A DNA stretch of 7,824 nucleotides from Pseudomonadota bacterium. GTDB taxonomy: Bacteria > Pseudomonadota > Gammaproteobacteria > Halothiobacillales > Halothiobacillaceae. The translations under genes and the position numbers were made by a program. How positions within the stretch are numbered: position 1 is the first letter of the stretch; each line of letters begins with the position of its first letter. The notes below the pieces were generated by a model. The model was not told the origin of the DNA and searched no databases. It was given only the letters and a program-made list of their open reading frames with translations. The stretch covers positions 1 through 7,824 of the forward strand of contig JAJYPA010000385.1 of assembly GCA_021795795.1 (NCBI GenBank), written 5' to 3'. This document shows positions 1 through 6,879 of the stretch, piece after piece.

Positions 1-3000
1 TTTTAACAGCAGAAAAACGACCAGATAGTAGACTATAAAGAACGGGTGCCAGCCACAATGATGTAACCATAGCAATAGTTAGTCCGCCCATAACAGCAAC
101 CGCCAATGGGCGCAGAAGATCATTACCATGACCAATTCCAATAGCCAACGGGAGGAAGCCTAGTACATCGGCCACCATGGTCATCAGTATGGGACGAAAT
201 CTTTGTCGGGCAGCCAAAGCTACTGCCAATCGATGTGGATTTGGTCCTCCCAGTTGCTGAGCGCGCGAAAATATAAGGATGACGTTGTTTACTGCAATCG
301 CAAAAATAAGCAGTATGCCCAGGAACGCGGTGCTGTCCAGGTCTATGCCGGTGGCGAGTAAAGCTAGCAGGGAACCAGATGCAGCTGCTCCGATTGAAAT
401 CAGTGCTGCAATTGCCGCTTTTTGACTGCCGAACTGAAGGCCAAATAAAACCAACAGGAGTAGTAAGCTTCCACCCAGGACAAAACCCATCTGTTCGAAG
501 CTGTGGGTTTGCTCCCGATAGTTTCCACCAATCGTCGCAATGATTTTCTTGGGTAAATGGAGTTGCCTGATGATTGTCCTGATCTTCTCTGCGGCCACAG
601 AAAGCCCTTCACCTTTTGCTGGACTTAGATTGATGTCAGCATAAGAAACTAAATTTTGCCGACTAATGGATGGAACGGCCCCACGTAAATGGACCGTGGC
701 AATAGACTGTAAGGGCGTAAAGGTGCCGCTGGGCAACTGGATAGGTAGTCCCCCAAAAGTCAGGGGAGTCCGAGAGCCGTGACTGACATTCACTCGAATG
801 GGCATAATCTGTTCCCCATGAGTCAGGAACCCAGAGGTCTGGCCCCAAAAGCGGATCTCAACCTGTTGGGCAACGGCCGACGGTGTCAGACCATAAATAT
901 ATGCCATCGCTGACGGGGTGATGGCGACCTCCGGCCCAGCAGCGAACGAGCGGAAATTGATGGCCTGAAATAGATGGCTTTGCTCGAGCACTGTTGTTAG
1001 ACGCTTTCCATCTTCCCTCAATATTGCAGAATCCGCGCCGAAAAGCTGAATCTGTAACGGCGCATGCGATCCAGACAGATCATCCAGACGTCTCGCCATA
1101 AGCTGTTGCGTTGCCAACGACATCAAATTGGGCACCGCATCGCGAAAGGCGTGACGAAGCGTATTCATGACCGATCGCGTACTGGCTTTATGGTGGTTAT
1201 GCAGAAGCACAATCAGATCCCCCTTATTGGGAGGAGAATACGGATTGTCGAGACTGCGCCCGACCACCAGCGAAATTTGCTTCACATTGGGGTTCTTCAA
1301 CGCCACTCGCATGAGCAACTTTCCCGCTCGAAAAGTGTCACTAACGCTGCTCCCAACAGGGGTACGAAAAGGCACCGCGAATATCCCCTCATCCCAGTGC
1401 GGTAAAAAAGCAGTCGGCAGAACGAGCATGCTGAGCCATCCCGCAGCCAGTATTCCCAAAACCGGTATGGCGATCCAGGAGTGGCGCATTCCCCACACCA
1501 GGGACCGCATATAGTGTTTTCGTAAATACTGTTCAGCACGCCTCCGGCGCGTGGGTTGCGACCGTGACGCAATCCATATGGTTAGAACGGGCGTTAGAAC
1601 AAGGGCCACGATCTGAGAAATGATCAAGGCAATGACAATCGCCAATGCCATCTGCCGAAAGAGAATACCAATGGTGCCTGTAAGAAAAATCAGGGGAATG
1701 AAAATAATGCAGGAAGTAAGTGTGGCCAGCGTCATCAATGGCAAGACTCTCACCATGCGCCGCACGGTCTGCTGCCGACGCTGACGGCCATCTCCTTTTA
1801 GCGTATGCAGGCCACTTTCCAAGACTACAATGGCATGGTCAATCATGGCCCCAATAGCCGCAGTGATGCCACCCAACGTAATGACATTCAACCCAAAGCC
1901 CAACGTGCGAAGGATGAGCAGTGTGGCGAGCACGGCAAGGGGCACTACCAGCAAAGTGGCCAGAGACCCCTCCCAGCGTCGCAAGAAAAACAGTACAACC
2001 ACCCAGGCGATGGCACTCCCCAAGACTAACGCTATCCATGTATCGTGAAGGCTGGAATGAATTAAATGATTCAGATCATATACTTTTATCAGGTGGACAC
2101 CCTGGGGGAGATGATGACTTAACGCCTGTATTCGAGTGGCCACTTTTGCAGCGATGGCAGTAACATTGGCCCCTTGTTGAGCGGAAATATTTATCAGCAA
2201 CGCATGCTGGTATCCGCCCACGGCGGCTTCTCGCACGATGGGTGGCGGACCGGTGTGTATGGTCGCAATGGCCCCTAATGGAAGCGGTGTGCGGGCACCG
2301 GAACTGTCGGGAGGGCCGAGTGGCAGTGTGAGACGACCCAAACTCGCCACGTTGTCTGGTCGGGGCGTGGTAGCCAGAATAAATTGTTCATGATAGGCAT
2401 CCAGTATTCCGGAATAAAAAGGGCCTTGCGCCGCTTTCAGAGCATTCAGTACAGCGTCCGGATTTAAATGGTATTGGGCCAGTCGCCTGGGCTGCAGGTT
2501 TACGTCCACCTCCGGCCAGCCGCGGCCAGTGCCTTGGACGCGATAAATGCCGGGGATTGAAAGAATGGAAGGCCGTATGCTAAACGCCAAGGTGGGCATC
2601 ATCGCAGCGCTGCCGATATGATTGGAAACCAGTGCATATTGGGCAAAAGGGTAAATATTGGGTGTCATCTGCCGCACACTCATCTGTGCTCCGGCGGGCA
2701 GTGGAACATGTGCAAGACGAGCCTGAAGCATTAAGTAGGCTAGATCGGGATTGACTCCCGGATTAAAATACACGTGCAGCTTTGTGATTCCATTGCTGGT
2801 CTGTGAGCGGACCATGCGTACGCCAGGCTCGCCCTTGGCTACTTCTTCCATGGGCTCTGTCACTTCCAGCAACATGAAACGCACCGGCAAGTTGTCGGTG
2901 TGAATGAGCACATCCACCTTGGGGAACACCACCGATGGGAACACCGATTTAGGCATACCCTGCAAGGCGAACCAACCCGCACCAGCAGCGAGCAGACAGG

Positions 3001-3052
3001 CCAACAGCACAGAATAACGATTGGTCCATAAAAAGTTCAAATATCTTTTCAT
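1..3052 (-). CDS. RND-family efflux pump permease, C-terminus cut by the window edge
   Basis: Proton-driven inner-membrane pump, the engine of a tripartite efflux complex with the adaptor and TolC-like protein encoded just upstream. The frame stays open from the ATG at 3052 to the edge: 1,017 codons, so only a short tail is missing compared with usual RND lengths. TM1 is at about residues 14-30 and is followed by a large periplasmic domain. TM2 begins near 340. TM4 carries the relay motif with D405 and E412. TM8 begins near 857, and the conserved Asn pair of TM10 is N922-N923. D405 matches the essential Asp of CusA, CzcA and AcrB, but the next residue is His (H406), where AcrB has its second Asp. 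CzcA's additional upstream Asp is replaced by A399. The start follows GAAGGA with 5-nt spacing and overlaps the adaptor's stop (TAATG). The operon context suggests metal export; drug-type substrates cannot be excluded from sequence. Confidence 0.93.
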   Translation of the reverse strand, partial: MKRYLNFLWTNRYSVLLACLLAAGAGWFALQGMPKSVFPSVVFPKVDVLIHTDNLPVRFMLLEVTEPMEEVAKGEPGVRMVRSQTSNGITKLHVYFNPGVNPDLAYLMLQARLAHVPLPAGAQMSVRQMTPNIYPFAQYALVSNHIGSAAMMPTLAFSIRPSILSIPGIYRVQGTGRGWPEVDVNLQPRRLAQYHLNPDAVLNALKAAQGPFYSGILDAYHEQFILATTPRPDNVASLGRLTLPLGPPDSSGARTPLPLGAIATIHTGPPPIVREAAVGGYQHALLINISAQQGANVTAIAAKVATRIQALSHHLPQGVHLIKVYDLNHLIHSSLHDTWIALVLGSAIAWVVVLFFLRRWEGSLATLLVVPLAVLATLLILRTLGFGLNVITLGGITAAIGAMIDHAIVVLESGLHTLKGDGRQRRQQTVRRMVRVLPLMTLATLTSCIIFIPLIFLTGTIGILFRQMALAIVIALIISQIVALVLTPVLTIWIASRSQPTRRRRAEQYLRKHYMRSLVWGMRHSWIAIPVLGILAAGWLSMLVLPTAFLPHWDEGIFAVPFRTPVGSSVSDTFRAGKLLMRVALKNPNVKQISLVVGRSLDNPYSPPNKGDLIVLLHNHHKASTRSVMNTLRHAFRDAVPNLMSLATQQLMARRLDDLSGSHAPLQIQLFGADSAILREDGKRLTTVLEQSHLFQAINFRSFAAGPEVAITPSAMAYIYGLTPSAVAQQVEIRFWGQTSGFLTHGEQIMPIRVNVSHGSRTPLTFGGLPIQLPSGTFTPLQSIATVHLRGAVPSISRQNLVSYADINLSPAKGEGLSVAAEKIRTIIRQLHLPKKIIATIGGNYREQTHSFEQMGFVLGGSLLLLLVLFGLQFGSQKAAIAALISIGAAASGSLLALLATGIDLDSTAFLGILLIFAIAVNNVILIFSRAQQLGGPNPHRLAVALAARQRFRPILMTMVADVLGFLPLAIGIGHGNDLLRPLAVAVMGGLTIAMVTSLWLAPVLYSLLSGRFSAVK

Positions 3053-4059
3053 TACTGTCCTTCTATGTCTGCGTGTTTCACGGGCGTTCCTGAAGCTAAC
3101 AGATTGCTGCCAGCAACCACCACGCTATCGCCTACCTTGAGTGCCCCCTGTACCCACGTACTGCCTCCCCGGTTCGCCTTTATCTTTACCGGCACTGCCA
3201 CAACGCGGCCCCGGCGATCCACAAAGACTTCGCTGCTAGCGCCGCGCATCACTACGGACGGAGACGGCACCTGGAAAGCCACACTACCGGTCATCGGTAC
3301 CACAAGATCGACCCATTCCCCAGGCAAGAGCGGGCTGGTTGTGGGCAGAGAAACATAAAAGGAAACCAGACCCCTGTGGCGAGCACTTTGGCCAATGGAA
3401 TGGATAATCCCTTGCCCATGCCATCCTTGTGCTGTAACCAATACCCCGGTCTGCGCCCGCATCTTCTGAGCCTGGGCAGGCGTCAGCAAGGCCCGTACCC
3501 AGGGCTTGCCGCGACCGGCCAAGCGTGCGATGGGATTGCCGACGGTGACTACCGCACCTAGCGGCACCAGGTAATGTAAGACGCCTGCAAAGGGTGCTGT
3601 CAGCACCTGATCGTCCGCTTGTGCTTCCAACACGTGCAATGCAGACTGAGACTCCGCCAGTGACAGCTTGCTCTGATCCATATCCTGCCGTGCTACTACC
3701 CCATCCTGGAAAAGCGTCCGGGCACGCTCCAGTTGGATGTGGGCGAAAGCCACTTGTGCTTGGGCGGCGAGAATCTCGGCCTGGAGGCCGGGAGGCGCGA
3801 TGCGCGCTACCACCGCGCCAGCTGTCACATTACCAGAAGGCAGAAAAGGCCCCAGGACTCGGCCCGTCATGGGCGCTGCCAGGGTGACGTCGCCAAGACT
3901 TTCCACAGTGCCCATTACCCTTATATCCCCTAAACAGGGGGTCGATTGCACAATGGCCGTCTGTGCCAGATGTGCATGGGCGGGAGAGGCGATGCTCAGG
4001 GAAGTGCAGAGCAATACGGTGACCGTCACTAAGGTTGACTTCGAAATTACGGTGCTCAT
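3052..4059 (-). CDS. Periplasmic adaptor (membrane fusion protein, HlyD/CusB type) of an RND efflux system
   Basis: Links the RND pump to the outer-membrane channel in the periplasm. It has 335 residues, at the short end for the family. Residues 1-29 look like a Sec signal peptide with cleavage after AHA, and no lipobox is seen. Order of parts: first lipoyl half-motif about 57-92, a short alpha-hairpin about 93-150, second lipoyl half about 151-185 (LTAPFAGVL), beta-barrel about 186-255 (LLPGEWVDLVV) and a membrane-proximal domain to the end. No Met/His/Cys cluster like those of CusB or CzcB is present; the mature part has a single Cys (C42). The sequence alone therefore does not prove a metal substrate. 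The ATG at 4059 is preceded by GAGGGG with 5-nt spacing and overlaps the upstream gene's TGA (ATGA). Its own TAA shares one base with the pump's ATG. These overlaps indicate translational coupling. Confidence 0.93.
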   Translation of the reverse strand: MSTVISKSTLVTVTVLLCTSLSIASPAHAHLAQTAIVQSTPCLGDIRVMGTVESLGDVTLAAPMTGRVLGPFLPSGNVTAGAVVARIAPPGLQAEILAAQAQVAFAHIQLERARTLFQDGVVARQDMDQSKLSLAESQSALHVLEAQADDQVLTAPFAGVLHYLVPLGAVVTVGNPIARLAGRGKPWVRALLTPAQAQKMRAQTGVLVTAQGWHGQGIIHSIGQSARHRGLVSFYVSLPTTSPLLPGEWVDLVVPMTGSVAFQVPSPSVVMRGASSEVFVDRRGRVVAVPVKIKANRGGSTWVQGALKVGDSVVVAGSNLLASGTPVKHADIEGQ

Positions 4060-5414
4060 GACTGCCCCTCGGATGGTTGCGGCAAAACCCCGGTATCCAG
4101 GGTCAGTTGTGCTTTTGCCAGACGGACCCCAATGGCCGCACCGGCGAGTTTGAGACGCGCCTGCACCCAGTCCTTTTCGGCCTGCTGCAAGGCCAGGGCA
4201 CTAAGAGCTCCAGCAAGGTATCCTTTGCGTGTCATTTGATACACCACATGGGCTTGTTGCTCGACAACTTGATTATTGTGCAGGGCGTTGAGGGCGGCTT
4301 GCGTCGCCCCATAATCGGTGGCAATACGATTCTGGATATGCAGGAGCAAAGCCTGTTTACCCGCTTCTATCGCCGCCAGATGCTCCTGAGCCGCAGCTAT
4401 ACGGTCCCGGTTGCGGCCGAAGCCGAATATGGGCATATGTAGGGTCAAACCGACCTGCCACCCCAAGTCATGAGACTGCGGTAACATCCCTGTATCCATG
4501 CCATAGGCGCCCACCGCCCCAACCACAGGCAGCCTGGCAGCTTGATGATACTGTAGCAGAGAGCGTGCGGCCTGAACTTCCGCTCCTGCGGCCTGGAGCA
4601 AAGGCTGTGCATGTGTTGCCTGACGGTCAAGCACCTTTTCCTCGGGCAACGCTGCTTTGGGTAACGTGATAGTTGCCAACTTCGGCAGTTCGTCGAGGGG
4701 ATAATCTGTTTGAAGCGCCAGAACGCGGCGAGCAGTGGCGGCCTCCACCATAGCCTGACGCAATCCGCCTCGGATATGGGTTAGCATGAGTTGAGTCTGG
4801 ATCAGATCCAGGCGAGAGCGCGATCCAATCTGGTAACCTTGTTGAGTCGCCTTAAACAGAGATTGGGCTGCTCCCAATGCGGAATTCCAGACGGCGCGCT
4901 CATTGTCCCACAGCGCCAGTCGATAGTAGGCTGCAGTGACCTGTGCAGCCACCAAAAGGCGTGATTCATGCTCTTGGTAGCGTGCCACATCCATTTGGTG
5001 ATGAACCAATGCCTGCAGGGCATTCACTTGAGGCGAGTACAGCGGAATGTTGAGCTGGACCTGCCCGATTATTTCTCGGGGAGCATTGGCTGCCACAAAG
5101 AGTGGTTGGCCGTTGCGGGTTTGTGACCAGATGCTACCAGCGATTAAAGAAAGGCTGGGCATCAAGTCAGCATGAGCGGCTCGGTGCAAGTCCATACGCT
5201 CAGCTACGACATGCACTGCTTGCTGTACTATGGCTTGATTGGCCGCGGCCCTTTGAATGGCGTTACCAAGGGTCAAATCAGCAGCCTGAACCATGGGGGG
5301 CCACCCCAAAAACAATCCACAAGCCGCCGCAATCATTATTCGAAGACTTCCCACAAAGAAAGGTAATTTTTGATGCTTTCTCAGGCGGCTTTGTTTTTCT
5401 GGAGGCTGATACAT
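4056..5414 (-). CDS. TolC/CusC-type outer-membrane efflux protein
   Basis: Trimeric outer-membrane channel through which the RND-adaptor complex discharges. It has 452 residues with the two OEP repeats expected of the family: one starting near LTLGNAIQRAA (about 47) and one after about 270, whose strand region contains LGWQVGLTLHMPIFGFG. Long Ala/Gln/Leu-rich helices form the rest. The N-terminal extension is basic, then hydrophobic, and signal cleavage is likely near VQAA (about 44-45). C32 within AAACG is a poor lipobox, so a lipoprotein is less likely. The ATG at 5414 has only a weak AGGT element 11 nt upstream. An internal ATG at 5336 (M27) would give a shorter signal sequence and is a possible alternative start. 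The gene begins 17 bp after the permease stop, and its TGA overlaps the adaptor's ATG by 4 bp. Confidence 0.92.
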   Translation of the reverse strand: MYQPPEKQSRLRKHQKLPFFVGSLRIMIAAACGLFLGWPPMVQAADLTLGNAIQRAAANQAIVQQAVHVVAERMDLHRAAHADLMPSLSLIAGSIWSQTRNGQPLFVAANAPREIIGQVQLNIPLYSPQVNALQALVHHQMDVARYQEHESRLLVAAQVTAAYYRLALWDNERAVWNSALGAAQSLFKATQQGYQIGSRSRLDLIQTQLMLTHIRGGLRQAMVEAATARRVLALQTDYPLDELPKLATITLPKAALPEEKVLDRQATHAQPLLQAAGAEVQAARSLLQYHQAARLPVVGAVGAYGMDTGMLPQSHDLGWQVGLTLHMPIFGFGRNRDRIAAAQEHLAAIEAGKQALLLHIQNRIATDYGATQAALNALHNNQVVEQQAHVVYQMTRKGYLAGALSALALQQAEKDWVQARLKLAGAAIGVRLAKAQLTLDTGVLPQPSEGQS

Positions 5415-5431
5415 TCGACATTTTTACCTAT

Positions 5432-6391
5432 CTATAGCAGAACAAAATTCCAAAATATTCCCATCACCAGGGCCAGACCCGTCACGCAACAAGCATAAAG
5501 AATGGCAACGCGGGTCCCCATTTCGCGGTAAATGGGTCCGAGGGTGGCCAGATTGGTGCCCACACCGGCAATGAGCAGGATCATGCCATTTCCAGACCCC
5601 AACCCTTTTTGCAACAGCGCCTTGACCAGCGGTAACGATCCCAGGCTATCTGCATAGAGCAGCGTTGCGAGCACCAAAGCCAGCAACGGCGTCAGCCAGC
5701 CATGGGAGCTGAGGGCACTAATCCAAACCGTGGGAAGCCAGGTTTTGGCGGTGGCACCAATGAGAATTCCGGCCACAATCCAGGGCAGCAGCTCCCATGC
5801 TAGCCCCCAGGCGCTGCGCCAGGCCATACGCAGTTTTTCCCTCGGATGGGAAAAATCGAAAAAGTCCTCATTCCCCGCATCCACCTCCCCACTGGCGCAG
5901 CAGGCAGAGCCTGTTTTGACAGAACATGATTCTGTTGCACAGTCTGTTTCTGGTAAATTTATCGGCAAACGGAGGGGGGCACGGTGATTAGGAGACTGCC
6001 AATCTATGATCATGCCAGTGAGAAAAGCAATGAACACTCCAGAGCCCGCTACGATCAGCGCCATGCGCCACCCCAGAAAAATCCATAATGCGACCAGTCC
6101 GTACCAATTGAACCAGGGGGTCGCAATCAGGAAGGCACAAGCAGGTCCGGGGCGGCTGCCCCCACGCCAAAGTGCCAATGCGGTAGGAATCGCGGTGCAA
6201 CAACATAAAGGTGTAAAAAATCCCACCGTGGCACCGATCAGATTGGCGCGCCATAAGGAATAACCCGATAAATACCGCGCCACCACCGTGGGCCGCACCA
6301 CGGCCTGCAAAAATCCCGCGAACATAAAACCAAAAACCGCCACTTCGGCAAATTCTTTGGCATAACCCAGTGCCGTAAGTAACCAGTCCAT
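5432..6391 (-). CDS. DUF318/ArsP-type permease, closest in layout to SO_0444-like Cu/Zn exporters
   Basis: Predicted inner-membrane exporter of metal or metalloid from cytoplasm to periplasm, 319 residues. It has two internally related halves. The first has TPLCCCTAIPTALALWRGG (residues 60-78, C63-C65) and then a FLIATPWFNWYGL segment. The second has LLYADSLGSLPLVKALLQKG (about 244-263) and then IAGVGTNLATLGPI. They are joined by a hydrophilic loop (about 132-185) with C151, C156, C164 and C165. ArsP and SO_0444-type permeases share the two-half plan. From memory of that family, a Cys-rich central loop is the mark of the SO_0444 Cu/Zn branch rather than of the organoarsenical exporter ArsP. 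The second half has lost the Cys seen at the matching place in the first. The start at 6391 has AGGAG at 6401-6397 with 5-nt spacing, and the gene lies 27 bp behind the repressor. Family is confident; the substrate is inferred. Confidence 0.9.
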   Translation of the reverse strand: MDWLLTALGYAKEFAEVAVFGFMFAGFLQAVVRPTVVARYLSGYSLWRANLIGATVGFFTPLCCCTAIPTALALWRGGSRPGPACAFLIATPWFNWYGLVALWIFLGWRMALIVAGSGVFIAFLTGMIIDWQSPNHRAPLRLPINLPETDCATESCSVKTGSACCASGEVDAGNEDFFDFSHPREKLRMAWRSAWGLAWELLPWIVAGILIGATAKTWLPTVWISALSSHGWLTPLLALVLATLLYADSLGSLPLVKALLQKGLGSGNGMILLIAGVGTNLATLGPIYREMGTRVAILYACCVTGLALVMGIFWNFVLL

Positions 6392-6396
6392 GTGAT

Positions 6397-6401
6397 CTCC
6401 T
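6397..6401 (-). promoter_or_regulatory. Ribosome binding site of the DUF318 permease
   Basis: AGGAG lies 5 nt before the ATG at 6391. It contrasts with the absence of any such element before the upstream repressor and fixes the permease start. Confidence 0.75.
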
Positions 6402-6418
6402 GTATGCTTTGCGGTGTC

Positions 6419-6796
6419 TTACAAAGCGATACGATCCTCCAGAAAAGTGGTTGTAGCACTCAGCAACTGTTTTATTTTGTGGGGATCGGTGCGGTAATAC
6501 ACCATCTTTCCGTCATTGCGCATGTACAACCAGTCCCGGTCATGTAAAGCGCGTAATTGGTGAGAGGCCGCGCTGATACTGAGATTGAGTACATGCGCAA
6601 TATCACAGACGCAAAGCTCTTCAGAGGCTAGTGCGAGCAGGATGCGCAGACGCGTTCGATTACCGAGGACGTCAAAAATGCGGACACACACGTGGATATC
6701 GGCTTCGTCCCGCTCCAGGCGCAAGCGCACGGCCGTGACTTTCTCCGGTTCAAAGCAGGTGATGGTACAGCGCGGATCAGGATTTTGATTGCTCAT
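6419..6796 (-). CDS. ArsR/SmtB-family metal-sensing repressor, CadC-like
   Basis: Winged-helix repressor of 125 residues, first gene of the efflux operon and therefore probably autoregulatory. The N-terminus carries C10-x3-C14 followed by FEPEKV, and the alpha-3 region carries ELCVCDIA with C62 and C64. This is the thiolate quartet arrangement of CadC (Cys7, Cys11, Cys58, Cys60) with almost the same spacing, which in CadC binds Cd, Pb and Bi. The recognition helix is NLSISAASHQLRAL (71-84). The C-terminal alpha-5 region keeps D104-P-H106, but the distal His of the SmtB/CadC zinc site is absent, so that second site looks incomplete. An additional Cys, C37, sits just before the dimer core. I chose the ATG at 6796 over an in-frame TTG at 6832 because CadC-like homology begins there and the TTG is the promoter's own -35 element. 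No Shine-Dalgarno sequence precedes the ATG. Confidence 0.93.
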   Translation of the reverse strand: MSNQNPDPRCTITCFEPEKVTAVRLRLERDEADIHVCVRIFDVLGNRTRLRILLALASEELCVCDIAHVLNLSISAASHQLRALHDRDWLYMRNDGKMVYYRTDPHKIKQLLSATTTFLEDRIAL

Positions 6797-6803
6797 TTGC
6801 GGT

Positions 6804-6832
6804 AATATAGTAACGATGGAACGTCTCGTCAA
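6804..6832 (-). promoter_or_regulatory. Sigma70-type promoter of the repressor/efflux operon
   Basis: TTGACG at 6832-6827 and TATATT at 6809-6804 are separated by exactly 17 bp, each one or two bases from consensus. The -10 element ends 7 nt before the repressor's ATG, so the predicted transcript starts at or within a base or two of the start codon. This is the strongest promoter match I saw in the window. Confidence 0.7.
6811..6831. promoter_or_regulatory. Candidate operator inside the efflux-operon promoter
   Basis: An imperfect inverted repeat, TAACGA (6811-6816) and TCGTCA (6826-6831), matches at 5 of 6 positions across a 9-bp spacer. It fills the space between the -35 and -10 elements, where ArsR/SmtB-family repressors usually bind. 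A second small dyad, GTGA-tc-TCAC, lies just upstream at 6836-6845. The position is suggestive, but the symmetry is short. Confidence 0.35.
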
Positions 6833-6879
6833 TGAGTGATCTCACCGTCAGGGTCGCCCTACTGCGGAGTACAGCGTCT

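Larger units (their letters stand above)
6797..6879 (-). other. Intergenic region between the GrxB-like gene and the efflux operon
   Basis: These 83 bp hold the efflux-operon promoter and the candidate operators. The only hairpin is a short AGGG/CCCT stem (6850-6860) with no T-tract, so no intrinsic terminator is evident for the GrxB-like gene. Transcription from the upstream gene may continue into the efflux operon. Confidence 0.5.

Noticed and set aside
1064..2163. Several open frames of 70-115 codons on the plus strand opposite the pump gene
   Set aside because: They are antisense to a continuous RND coding frame with family motifs throughout, and their translations show low-complexity, non-protein-like composition.
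1..3052. Possible frameshift or disruption of the RND pump
   Set aside because: The frame from 3052 is open to the edge, and motifs from TM1, TM4, TM8 and TM10 all occur in that same frame, so the gene appears intact.
5400..5421. ATG at 5421 with AGGT 4 nt upstream as a small gene or TolC start
   Set aside because: It is out of frame with the TolC-like protein and I see no recognisable product; it may only influence ribosome loading.
5432..6391. Annotation of the permease as ArsP, an organoarsenical exporter
   Set aside because: The fold matches, but the Cys-rich loop and the CadC-like regulator favour a soft-metal exporter; the name would imply a substrate the sequence does not support.
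6797..6832. Longer repressor starting at TTG 6832 (12 additional residues)
   Set aside because: The TTG is the -35 element of the best promoter in the window, and CadC-like similarity begins after the ATG at 6796.
6850..6860. AGGG/CCCT hairpin as a terminator of the GrxB-like gene
   Set aside because: The stem is only four base pairs and no T-tract follows on either strand.
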